DNA of 64,000 nucleotides, from the NCBI RefSeq assembly GCF_905147045.1, contig NC_065891.1:11913001-11977000 (forward strand), in the 5' to 3' direction. Positions within the stretch are counted from its first letter, which is position 1. Each line of letters starts with the position of its first letter. A program made the position numbers and the translations under genes. Shown here piece after piece: positions 24,935 to 34,835 of the stretch. The notes under the pieces were generated by a model that was not told the origin of the DNA, did not search any database, and worked only from the letters and a program-made list of their open reading frames with translations. The stretch comes from Nymphalis io (lineage: Eukaryota > Arthropoda > Insecta > Lepidoptera > Nymphalidae).

Positions 24935-25075
24935 CGCTAACAAGGGCTTAGCGGGTGATTAGATTAGTGTCCTCTTCCTTCGATTGTCAAATCAATAATG
25001 ACAGAAAGAGATAAATCAGTATTGAACTGAACAGCCGCTAAACAACGTTTATATAAGTAGCTTTTCTTATATAGC
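24935..25075. repeat. Small MITE-like element, copy 2
   Basis: Shares GATTGTCAAATCAATAATGA and the downstream AACAACGTTTATATAAG region with the element at 4117-4256. Ends are approximate. Confidence 0.45.
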
Positions 25076-25097
25076 CGTATAACTTTTGTCTTTTTCA

Positions 25098-25140
25098 TCT
25101 GCGGCCTTACATCAAGCCACTAGACCAACGAGGCAGTCAA
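25098..25140 (-). mobile_element. SINE family 3 head fragment
   Basis: The reverse complement of the SINE family 3 head (CTGCCTCGTTGGTCTAGTGG) directly abuts the left end of the inverted-repeat element at 25143. Confidence 0.65.
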
Positions 25141-25142
25141 TC

Positions 25143-25861
25143 TAATATATAAAAATCTTGTGTCACGTTGTTTGCGGTCGAATTCCTCCGAAACGGCTAG
25201 ACCGATTTTTATGAAATTTGTTATGATATGTATATTTGATATAGCAGAAAGAACATATGAAATGTTCTTTCTGCTCTATTATTACGCATGCTTGATGCTT
25301 TATTAGTTCGACGGCCCAAATGACCCATGCGTCTTGCTGGCATTTTTACAGTAACACACACACACACAAATAGACCAAATTGTTGTATTTACTGATAAAA
25401 ACGGTATACCGATGTATTTGATCTTTTAGTATTTTACCAACCTTTTCAATATCATAAAACACGTTTATATTTCTTATCAATTAAATAAAAATTGCAAATT
25501 TTTTAATGTCAAAATGCCGCGAGGCTTCTCGTGAATGACGTAGCAGAAAGTTCGATCAGGTTCACTATAAGTAATTATTTTGATATTGTTCATACAAAAA
25601 TACTAAAATCGTGATTACAAAATGGGATGATGGGTTAGGAGAGTGAAAATTTGGGGTTATATGTATTTTTTATAAAATATAAAATTTAAAATAGAAAAAA
25701 AAATCTGGATAGGAACACCCTTATCAGCTAGATATATGTAATATACTTTACGACCTATTCTAATACCTCCCAAATATATATAACAAATTTTCGACATTTT
25801 TACATAAAAAATTCGGAGGAGTTCGACCACAAACAACGTGACACGATATTTTTATAGATTA
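25143..25861. mobile_element. Non-autonomous inverted-repeat element (MITE-like)
   Basis: About 50-bp imperfect terminal inverted repeats at 25143-25193 and 25811-25861 share GTGTCACGTTGTTTG and CGAATTCCTCCGAA-like sequence. No transposase is encoded. An internal perfect 14-bp stem lies at 25243-25256/25262-25275. The superfamily is not determined. Confidence 0.65.
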
Positions 25862-25909
25862 CTCTTTAAAAAGTTGAATAAGCTAAGTGTGACATCAGAT
25901 TAATTCATC

Positions 25910-26160
25910 CACTCATCAGATATTCTATCGCCAAACAGCAAAATTGATTAAAGTTTGAAGGTTGGTGAGCCAGTTTAACTACAGGCAAGGGGCATAACAT
26001 CTTTGTTCATGAGGTTGGTGGCGCATTGGCGATGTACAGAATGTATCTGATATTTCGTAATCTAATATTTCTTACATCGGCAATGTCTATCGGCGGTGGT
26101 TAGTTGGTTACCACTAACCATCCAATGGCCCATTTGCCAGTTCGCCTACCAGTTACATAA
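25910..26160 (+). mobile_element. SINE-like family 2, diverged copy
   Basis: Matches the repeat at 38811-39095 through CCACTCATCAGATATTCTA, GAGGTTGGTGGCGCATTGGC and the region before the tail. Confidence 0.65.
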
Positions 26161-26263
26161 TCAAATCGTTGTAGTTTTTGTGACACACTAAAAAAAAAAC
26201 AAATTACCTTATATTAATATTAGCATATAACTGTATAAAAGGGTTTTTTTCTATAATAACTGA

Positions 26264-26480
26264 GTTAGATGGCTCAGTGAAAAAAACACGAGAATCTTAA
26301 GCAAAGATCGCGAGCTCAAATCCGAATGGGAATAGTACTCTAGCCTGCTAGGTGGTGTGAGGAAAACTGTATATGTTGGATTAAATTATGCAATGTCAAT
26401 GCTAACACGCAGGCAAGCAGCGTGGTGAGATAAACACTAAATAGGAGGCCCTTGTCCAGCGTCGAAACATGTTAATGTAA
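26264..26480 (+). mobile_element. SINE family 1, old diverged copy
   Basis: GATGGCTCAGTG, then AGAATCTTAAGCAAAGATCG, GTGTGAGGAAAACTG and GGAGGCCCTTGTCCAGC, follow the order of the full SINE at 18414-18728 with many changes and deletions. Confidence 0.6.
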
Positions 26481-27474
26481 AACATTATTTTATAATCGAT
26501 GGTCTTTAAATATAGAAATATACGCCGCAGGAAAATAGCATAAAATTACATTATTTTTTATAGGTAGATAAACCAAATATTATTTAAGCCTCATATGACG
26601 ATACAACCTACAAGTCTTAATCGTACAACTTTTTACAGAAGGATAAAACTATTAACTATTCTAAAATATAAATAAATTTATACAGTACGTATGTTACGTA
26701 ATTTTTTTTACCTCATTGCCGAGCGTTCAGCCAAAAATGCTATAAAAACAAGACTATATTTAAACATATTTATTACATAAAGAATAATAAGTAATTACGC
26801 AATTGTGTTTTTATCAGGGATTTTATGGATATGAAATTTCGGATCAGAATATGGATACGAATAAATAAATAATATTCTACCGGCTTCCGATATTGTTTCG
26901 GATATAAGATTATCCAATTTTACAGATAGTTTCATTTACGGATTGCAGACTATTTAGAAATTCTAAAAGATTCTTAAAAATTTTGCAATAGAAAACTCCT
27001 AGTAAGTTAGAGATACGATATAAGAAATATATACCTATCCTCATCAGTTATTTGATGATGACAAAGCTTATATGTTAGATAATATGTACATTCATAAATT
27101 GTTAATTAATATTAACTTTAATCTGCTTTTTTTGATCAACTTGCTCGATTGATTATTGATGAAAATCGAACATAAGAGAATTTTACACAAGGAATTGGAA
27201 AAATATAGATTGTTTCTGTCTCTTTAGCACAACTATGAATTTGCAAGGTCCAAACAGATATACGTAGTTAACTACGTCTCTTTATCTGATAGCCCTCATC
27301 AGTTATTTAATTGATTTTTTTAGAAATGAAAGGTTATTTTATTCCCTATTCAACAGTATTAGGTTGCTTTGTCCAGTATGTCAAGAACTGGTGTGTGGAA
27401 GAACTTGTGTTTGTCCTACAATACTTCTGTTAATTCAACTCCCAGTGTCGGGAAGCCGTCGGTGTAACGCCTGT

Positions 27475-27640
27475 GTCTCGGAAAGTAAGTACGTACGTAA
27501 AGTAGTTCTGTGTCTGATCTCTTCGTTTTTGTTGGATTGTCAGCCCATTCTTCTATGAAAGTGCAGGAAAGGAGAATGCGCCGTAACGAATTACAACGCT
27601 CACCACACACACTTGTGCATTATAATGTGGATATAGAGCG
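27475..27640 (+). mobile_element. Relic of SINE family 3 tail
   Basis: CTCGGAAAGTAAGTACGTACGTAAAG and CACACACACTTGTGCATTAT (each read in part) resemble, in order, the tail of the SINE at 7530-7897. It is diverged, and its overlapping short open frames are not taken as genes. Confidence 0.45.
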
Positions 27641-27851
27641 TTCACCCTTTGGTCACGAGGACATCGTGAAGTTTTCTAATATATATCTATTTACTAATAT
27701 ATAGATATTATTTTATTTTATGGGGATAGTAAATGTTAAGGCCAGATCCGGATATTGAAGACCTTCTATTCCGAAGCAGTTACATACTAGTATTTTATTT
27801 TTTATATTTTAGGACATTATTCAAACACGGCCATCCATCATATTCATATCA

Positions 27852-27965
27852 TAGTTTTTTTTTTTTTTTTTATAGAATAGGAAGGCGGACGAGCATATGG
27901 GCCACCTGGTAAGTGGTCACCAAACGCCCTTAGACATTAGCATTGTAAGAAATGTTAACCATTTG
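27852..27965 (-). mobile_element. SINE-like family 2, 3' fragment with poly(A)
   Basis: A long T run on the plus strand, then ATAGAATAGGAAGGCGGACG, CATATGGGCCACCTGG and AAGTGGTCACC, is the reverse complement of the family 2 tail end including poly(A). Confidence 0.75.
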
Positions 27966-29983
27966 TATATTATGTTTGGCTGGTCGACTCCAAGGTCGGT
28001 GTCTTATAGGCATAATCATAAATTCGAGGCTGGTCAGGGGATAGGTTCCTAAGAAACAGTACAATATCCTAAGAGCGCTTTGAAAATCCGAAAACTATCA
28101 CAAATGACGTTATCTATGTATGTACTTAATATTGAGTGCTATTATGAAATGTTTTGCACGAGCTATAATTCTTATCCGACAGGTAAGTACAATGCGCGGA
28201 CGTTTAATAGCCTTAACCTTCATGTAGATTTTTTGCATGTGTCATAACAAAACATGTAAATAACAATACGACAATTGTAGATAATCTTGAAAAAACAAAG
28301 TGTTGATAAGATAAATATTTTTTGACGTAACCATATCGTTTTAATACCTACAAGTTGCTACTTACATATATATCACCTTTTCAATGCTCGGTTTGTCTGT
28401 TACTTCTTAATTATTACAAGCATTTATTTAACTTGCAATGTTTGTTTAGATGAAATCTTGCAAGCTGAATTAGAACCACTTCTTTTTATCCATCTTGCGT
28501 TTACTTAATAACTAAACTAAACTAAATTTATTAGTAAGTTTTTTAGCACTTTGCAACAAATAATATTTTTCTTATAATGAACTAACTAGGTAGCCAAAGG
28601 TTAGGTTAATAATTTTTTAAGCTTACAAAATTATTAGAATTTCTAAAGAAATTAAGTGTAATTTAATGTTACTATATATTTATGAGAAACAGACAGACTT
28701 ATTTTAAATAATATGTAATTGCAAAATTATTATATTTATATTTACTAACCCCTACCAAGTTGTGTACAATTAATCTCTTAGTTATTTTATTTATTTCTTA
28801 CTTATTACTATTTTGTATTTGCAGTGACAATGGGTAATTATAACTGACATCGACTTTATTATTAACCGACTTTTAAAAGAAGGAAATCACTGACTCGTTC
28901 CAGTTATTGTTTTATATAGTTACCTTACGTGAATAAATTTTAATGATTCTCTGCTACGAATGAATATGGGTGACAATTAGGGGATGCATTACTTACTGTA
29001 TGCATTATTTTGATCGTAATTATGATTATTGACTGCTGCTTCACATTAAAGCTTCCGTTTAAAAAAGGAGAAACTACCTCTCTAGAATCTGGAATAAGGG
29101 TAAAACTAGGGGATTTTTTTATTTGGACATATCACAGCTGAAATATGACATAGCTAACATATTTTGACCTTTTTATCACGTTTAACTGGATATTCAATTA
29201 AAACGCAGGCGAACCGCTATTTGTTTATATAAACGGTGCATGTTTATACAGATTAAATTATTTAGTAAAAACACACAATTATTGTTCACACATATTCACC
29301 GCTAAAATTTAAAAAATGCCTACGTATCAAGAACAGTTATGCAAGACGGACTGAATATGAAAACTAGCTATAAAACAATTGAATAGTAGGCTTTGTATGT
29401 ATTTAAATGACAATAACTTTATCTATTTTTTATATAAACTCTTCTTAATATTATATTTTTAATTTCTTAGTTAAATTTGCATACCACTAAAATCTTAATT
29501 CCTTTTCTATATACTTAAAATTTTAAACCCATCATTAATATAGTTTTAACGTTGTTTCTACCGTAGGAAAAAAAAAGATAATTCAAATGATACGATAAAA
29601 AAAATTAATGTACAAAGTGCGCAGTAAAAATTTATTAAAAATATAAAAGTTTAACAATATTAATTATGTAAATATACGTATTTATGTGCAGTTTAAAATG
29701 GTTTAGTTTATATAATTAAACATCTACAGACTACGTTACTGACAGTGCAAAGTCCAAAAGACATAATATGTCACCTTGTTATCCGATGTCGATTAAAAAG
29801 AATATATTAGATATCATATTTTTTGAATAGAAAACATACTTAAGACATGCTTTTAATAAGGGATACAATTAAATATATAAATACAAATACTCCACGCCCT
29901 TTTTATTTACCACGATTAACTAAAAACTAATTTGCCTTAAACCCGATTCTCCTAATGTACACAATATACACGCACCACAAGTC

Positions 29984-29989
29984 TTTATT
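29984..29989 (-). terminator. Poly(A) signal, cytochrome b5
   Basis: AATAAA on the minus strand about 85 nt after the cytochrome b5 stop codon. Confidence 0.6.
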
Positions 29990-30073
29990 TAGTAACGAGC
30001 CTTTAATTTGTTCAGCTTGGAAAGTTCTCGATGATCGTTGAGATAATGATGAGAACTTGTTATGTGTGTAATA

Positions 30074-30469
30074 TTATTGGTATCCGAACAAATACGTATA
30101 TAGTACAGTCATCAGCAAACCAAGAACTACAGGGAACTTCCACGAGCTTACAAAACTGCCACTGGAATTTTCTTTATTATATTCCTCCCAGCTGTATTGA
30201 CGTCTTTTAAATTCGATCTTGTCTTCGTCGACGAGTTCACCAATTTTATATTTCTTCATCATATGTTTAGCATCACTACTGTGACCTACATCATCAAAGT
30301 CCTCACTGGCGTCTTTGCCGGCTACATTTAACAATACCTCATGTCCTCCGGGATGATCGTCTAAAAATGGTGTGACATCATACACTTCATTCTCTATGAT
30401 AAACACTGCATCCTGCTTCGTGTTTCGGTTTAGGATTTCTTTACGCGTGAATCTTTTCAATTCGGACAT
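30074..30469 (-). CDS. Cyt-b5: Cytochrome b5, ER tail-anchored, single exon
   Basis: Electron carrier that donates electrons to fatty-acid desaturases, elongation partners and cytochrome P450s at the ER surface. It has 131 residues, the usual size of microsomal cytochrome b5. The heme-binding domain (about residues 5-80) has the HPGG core with H39 and the second axial ligand H62 in VGHSS. YDVTPFLDDHPGGHE and YKIGEL are typical. A hydrophobic segment at about residues 108-128 with a short luminal tail is the C-terminal membrane anchor. The whole frame is uninterrupted, with no intron in the coding part. The start ATG is the first in the frame and gives the expected MSELKRFTR N-terminus. The open frame and its own poly(A) signal argue for a working gene, but a retrocopy origin is possible. 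Confidence 0.95.
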   Translation of the reverse strand: MSELKRFTRKEILNRNTKQDAVFIIENEVYDVTPFLDDHPGGHEVLLNVAGKDASEDFDDVGHSSDAKHMMKKYKIGELVDEDKIEFKRRQYSWEEYNKENSSGSFVSSWKFPVVLGLLMTVLYTYLFGYQ

Positions 30470-31600
30470 TTTTTTTTTGCGTAGTTAAATAGCTCGTGAG
30501 TACGGTGTCGTGCTGATTTACAACGGTACTGCGTGATACGTCTCAAGCGCCTTGAGCCCGAGGTCGATTGAAGTTGAATGAGACAAGTGTATTCCCCCTC
30601 CCTCGTCGCCTTTCGTTATCAACGTATTAGTTTACTTATCAAATAATATACTGGATGCAATGCTATACAGATATCACTTTTTAATATTTAAATCTATTAT
30701 ATTATCATTTATACCGAAAATACGGAACATGTTTGGCTAATACCGCTTTTTACAGATTGTATAATCGATTAGCTAGGCCTTTAATAGTCTTACCATGATT
30801 TACGGCACAACTCTGGAACTTTGACGTAGAAACGTATGAAGTGAATCTTGCTGTATCCCATTAAGTGTCGAGACAGAATCTTTTTTTCTTTATAATGATT
30901 TAATACAACAGTGAAATACAATAAACACTAATCTAAGGACAAAAATATATGTAAAAAAAAATTTTGTTCATAAGTTGATAACTTCTAAGTAAAATCACAT
31001 ACAAAATATATTTTTCATCTGAACCAGCTCCGATTTTGCTTTAGTGACCTTCAGTTATGCGAAACGCTTGTCGAGGTTAAAAAAATTGACAGACACTATA
31101 ATTTTATTCGGCAATTTGAGGCCTTCTAACGATTCAACTTCGTATCATTATACACCATTCGCTTTAATTACATTACTACAGTACATTGTAGTATTTTATT
31201 TTGGAATAGCAACGGATCGAGGTAAGTCTAGTTATTCAGAATCAAGACTAAAGTTGATAACTTCGATCACAAGCAAAACTCACTAGTCACTGACGCCACT
31301 TTTGAATGTACCACAATTTAATGCTAATTCATAATACATTTATAGCTAAAAATCTAGACACATTTTTAAAAATGGGTGGTCTAGAAGGACAAGATCGATT
31401 GTTGTATTCCGTCGCCCGCTAAATACACAACTTTGCTTTTTAAAACTATCAAGTCGATAATATCGAGTTAATTAACGTGTACTTAATACGTCAAAGATGA
31501 TGTATTTTAATTTGTATAAAATACAACACACGCCAATTAGTCAAATTAAAATAATGTCGTATTTTTAATTTTTTAATAAGTAGTAGTACCCACCTACAGC

Positions 31601-31640
31601 ATCTGCGGCCATATGTCTAGCCACTAGATCAACAAGGCAA
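31601..31640 (-). mobile_element. SINE family 3 head fragment
   Basis: ATCTGCGGCCATATGTCTAG and CCACTAGATCAACAAGGCAA are the reverse complement of the SINE family 3 head. Confidence 0.55.
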
Positions 31641-32029
31641 AAAGTTACTATACTAATATTGGGGTCAACCACATCAAAGCGATAAGCGCCCTAAAACCAA
31701 ATAAACCAAATAACAGGTGAAATAAATTATTATCAGTCATCCATATCTTTCAAGTATACTTAGTATATTTATAGCTACATAAAGATAACAATATAAATTT
31801 CAACAATTAATATTAAAGCTTCATATTAAAAATGTGAGTGTGAGTTTGTTTGTTTGTCACGGCTCAATCGATCATTAAATTTTGCGTACACGTTGTCAGG
31901 GGTATAGAAAAGAATATAGAGTACCGAACTCCTACCACTCACCTTCCTATCCTATATAGTGGTCGCAGGCGGAAACAAATTTATAATAATTGTGGAAACA
32001 AAAATAATACCAACAATTTTCCGTATCCG

Positions 32030-32374
32030 TAACAGCCTGTGAATGTCCCACTGCTGGGCTAAAGGCCTCCTCTCCTCTTTTTTTTTTTTGAGGAGAAGGT
32101 TTGGAGCTTATTCCGCCACGCAGCTCCAATGCGGGTTGGTAGAATTCACATGTGGCAGAATTTCAGTGAAATTAGACACATGCAGGTTTCCTCACGATGT
32201 TTTCCTTCACCGTAAAGCACGAGATGAATTATAATCACAAATTAAGCACATGAAAATTCAGTGGTGCTTGCCCGGGTTTGAACCCACGATCATCGGTTAA
32301 GATTCACGCGTTCTTACCACAGGGCCATCTTGGCTTTTTGGGCCATCTCGGCTTTTTAGGCCATCTCGGCTTTT
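32030..32374 (-). mobile_element. SINE family 1 copy with tandemly repeated head
   Basis: A reverse-oriented, near full-length SINE. CAGCCTGTGAATGTCCCAC lies at the left and the B box (GGTTTGAACCC on the plus strand) near 32275. The 5' head phrase GGCCATCTCGGCTTTTT is present three times in tandem between about 32324 and 32374. Confidence 0.8.
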
Positions 32375-33088
32375 TTAAATATTTAAAAACTCAACTCATG
32401 CTCGATGTGTACTTGCCACTTATTATGAAGTGCAAAATTAGTGCCATAGCAGGAAAATCGATTCAAAATATTATAATTTTGTAATAACATTGTACCTACG
32501 TATTTAAGTAAGTATTCGAGTAAGACAAAATACGGTTTATATTTCTAACAAGCAAAATCCGCGGCTTCGCCCGCGTGGAATCCAATTTGTGACGAAAATC
32601 CTTCAAAATTTGCTATTTTAACGAGCATATTGAATATTGTGTAAAGTGCTTTTTTAAATTATTCATATAAAATACTTAAATTATTAGATAGCAACGGTAG
32701 TAAAAAATGGTTGTTTTGGTTTTGTTAACTCGCATATAGCCATATTTACTTAAAGAGATGGTCCGGGTAGCGTTGCATTTTCAATAGATCTCGAGTGACT
32801 AATAAAGAAGAAATATATCTTGGAATACCGTTCCCAACTTTAGTATATAGGCTTTTTCTGTCTTTACATTATCCTTATTCCTATTCTATCCTCAATCTTC
32901 TTTATAAATAAAATAACGTTTCCCTTATCTACTTTTCACACGATAAAAAGGAAAGTTCCAGCTTTCTGTTAACCATTCAGTTGTCTTTTTTTTTCAGCAG
33001 CAGTAAATTGATATAAACTCCTGCATGAAATTCGTTTATAGCAATCGCTCAGAACGTAAAAGCAGTGTGAGACATTATTATGTGTTGC

Positions 33089-33254
33089 TAATGAAAACTA
33101 GTATTAGATTATAGTTTTTTTCAGAGCTAGGCTAGGGAAATGTTAAATAAAAAGACGGAGCGTGGTTACAATGACAGACATTTTCTTTTTATTAGAGAGT
33201 GACACTAAAGAGGTTTAGCGTCATTAAGTTCGGACTACATTCATATTTTCAACA
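33089..33254 (-). repeat. 3' LTR of the Copia-type element
   Basis: 166 bp. On the minus strand it starts TGTTGAAAATATG after a purine tract. It shares nearly all of its overlapping sequence with 34540-34680, so the insertion is not very old despite the internal decay. Confidence 0.75.
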
Positions 33255-34400
33255 TCCTCCCTTGAACGTAGGCCCATGCCAATTAGGAACTGGTGATGTA
33301 GAAGTATGAATGTACTCGATGCCCAATCAGAATCACAATATCCTATAATTTCTTGGGTCACAGCCTTTATGTAAAATTTGAAACTTTTGTCCCTTGCAGA
33401 TATCGTAAGATCCTCTTTACAGCTGTCCAATGTTCTGATGTTGGAGTTTTATTAAATTCCGCAATAATTCTCATCAAATTTTACTTTACAATTATTTTTG
33501 GTGATTTGATGTATTGATAGCAAATTGAAAGCCGAGTCTGGTACATACAAAATATTTTTCACCTGTACAGTGCCAATCAACCTGTTGCTCTCACAATCAT
33601 AGCTTTATATATTTACTTTACCACTGCCCTTCACAGGTAACCATTTATTATCGGCCACAGTTATGTTATTTATTGAAGCAGGTCCGATATGATAAAGCAA
33701 GTTTTTATTGTTAGCCATGTGCGTCTAAGTACCAACAGAATTTTTCCAGTGTAGGAGAAGCAGGAAAAGCCATCAGACTTATCATCCGGTTATCAGACTT
33801 ATCATCATATTTAGCATTTTCACTTGAGCCTTTGTTTTTGAGACAAGATTTACCAATATGACCATACCTATTGCACTTAAGCATCTGGGGCCTTTGCCTG
33901 AAGGTTTGATAGCCTTTGTATTATTTTTGGGGTAATTTGAATAAAAAGTCGCTGAGTTATTTTCATTTTTAACATCTTGAAAGATTTTAACTTAATCTGT
34001 ACTTATGTTCACACCTGAGCTTTCCATAGCCATAATCATTGGTTTGTAAGAGTCTGGTAGCCCTGCGAGAAGAAGCGTACCCAGCCACTCATCAACAACA
34101 TGAAAACCAATGTTCCTGAGCTTGTGTGCACAAATAATTACCTTATTTACATAATTTTCTACATTTCCACGGCTCTCTAGGTCTGTAGTTATCAATTCAC
34201 GTAGTAAACCTACCTTCCTTGTCAAGCCGGAGTCATCAAAAGCTTTGCGTAGGTTATTCCATACCTAAATAGAAGTTTTCGCTTCTTCTTCGAATATAGT
34301 TGATAGGATCTACCAGTAGTACGATTTTCGTATTCTTTTCGTATTAATTTTTCTATGTTGATAAAATTGCCATTTGAAGTCATTGTTAATGATCAACAAT
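33224..34400 (-). pseudogene. Remnants of Copia-type Gag-Pol
   Basis: Gag-like remnants (about 33992-34400) include LLLAGLPDSYKPMI, a Copia Gag hallmark. A broken protease-region stretch follows, and then an RNase H-type fragment with GYCDSDWAS (33224-33430). Stops and frameshifts interrupt the series. Integrase and most of the reverse transcriptase are absent, so it cannot function. Confidence 0.7.
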
Positions 34401-34539
34401 AATTAATTTGCTGAAAAATTATTCTGAAAAATAATCGACCTAGCCGGGTTGCGGTGAGTGAAACTCAAATTACTTTTTCGCAAAAAGGACAAAGAAACTT
34501 TCCCTAATCAAACCTAATCGGGCGTCTGGGCCCATAACC

Positions 34540-34680
34540 TAATGAGAACTAGTATTAGATTATAGTTTTTCAGAGCTAGGCTAGGGAAATGTTAAATAAA
34601 AAGACGGAGCGTGGTTACAATGACAGACATTTTCTTTATATTAGAGAGTGACACTAAAGAGGTTTAGCGTCATTAAGTTC
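34540..34680 (-). repeat. 5' LTR of the Copia-type element (truncated)
   Basis: 141 bp retained. It is followed inward (minus strand) by the primer-binding site at about 34522-34539. Its outer end is lost where a SINE relic begins at 34681. Confidence 0.75.
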
Positions 34681-34835
34681 ATATCTTCTTGCGGTGAAGG
34701 AAAATGTAGTATGGAAACCTGTGTTGGATGAAATTCTGCCAAATTCTGCCACCAACGTGCGGGAATAAGTTTCAAGCCTTCTTAACGGTTTTTCATTTAT
34801 GCTTCTTAAAAGGAGGAGGGCTATTAAGAAGCGAA
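34681..34835 (+). mobile_element. SINE family 1, diverged fragment
   Basis: GCGGTGAAGGAAAATG, GGAAACCTGTGTTGGATGAA and AAAGGAGGAGGGC follow the order of the SINE family 1 body. An internal short repeat (AAATTCTGCC twice) is present. Confidence 0.55.

Larger units (their letters stand above)
21250..30073. other. Gene-poor region between PGRMC/MSBP and cytochrome b5
   Basis: AT-rich DNA with no recognised gene. It begins with the PGRMC 3' UTR, which may be long: another AATAAA near 23354, followed by T/G-rich DNA, could be a distal end. Repeats within it are SINE family 3 pieces (21507-21625, 25098-25140, 27475-27640), MITE copy 2 (24935-25075), a 720-bp inverted-repeat element (25143-25861), SINE-like family 2 copies (25910-26160, 27852-27965) and an old SINE family 1 copy (26264-26480). 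Confidence 0.6.
30470..33088. other. Upstream region of cytochrome b5 with repeat fragments
   Basis: The first 150 bp are less AT-rich and probably contain the cytochrome b5 promoter. Beyond that there is no recognised gene; the 31044-31286 open frame resembles nothing. Repeats are a SINE family 3 head fragment (31601-31640), a SINE family 1 copy with a repeated head (32030-32374), and a probable transposon fragment near 32551-32600 containing GCGGCTTCGCCCGCGTGGAA, a phrase I associate with insect repeats. Confidence 0.5.
33089..34680 (-). mobile_element. Internally deleted Copia-type LTR retrotransposon
   Basis: Two nearly identical LTR-like segments (33089-33254 and 34540-34680) flank about 1.3 kb. 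Read on the minus strand, the sequence after the left LTR begins GGTTATGGGCCCAGACG. This closely matches the primer-binding site of Drosophila copia (initiator-tRNA internal priming). A purine-rich AAGGGAGGA tract precedes the other LTR, which starts TGTTG. Remnants in order are Copia Gag-like, protease-region-like and the end of the RNase H region. A normal element of about 5 kb would carry integrase and most of RT, which are missing. The 5' LTR is cut short at 34680 by an old SINE. Confidence 0.8.

Noticed and set aside
27364..27704. Overlapping frames on both strands that look like a small gene
   Set aside because: The sequence overlaps a relic of the SINE family 3 tail.
31044..31286. 80-residue plus-strand frame
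   Set aside because: No recognisable domain, AT-rich surroundings; unsupported.
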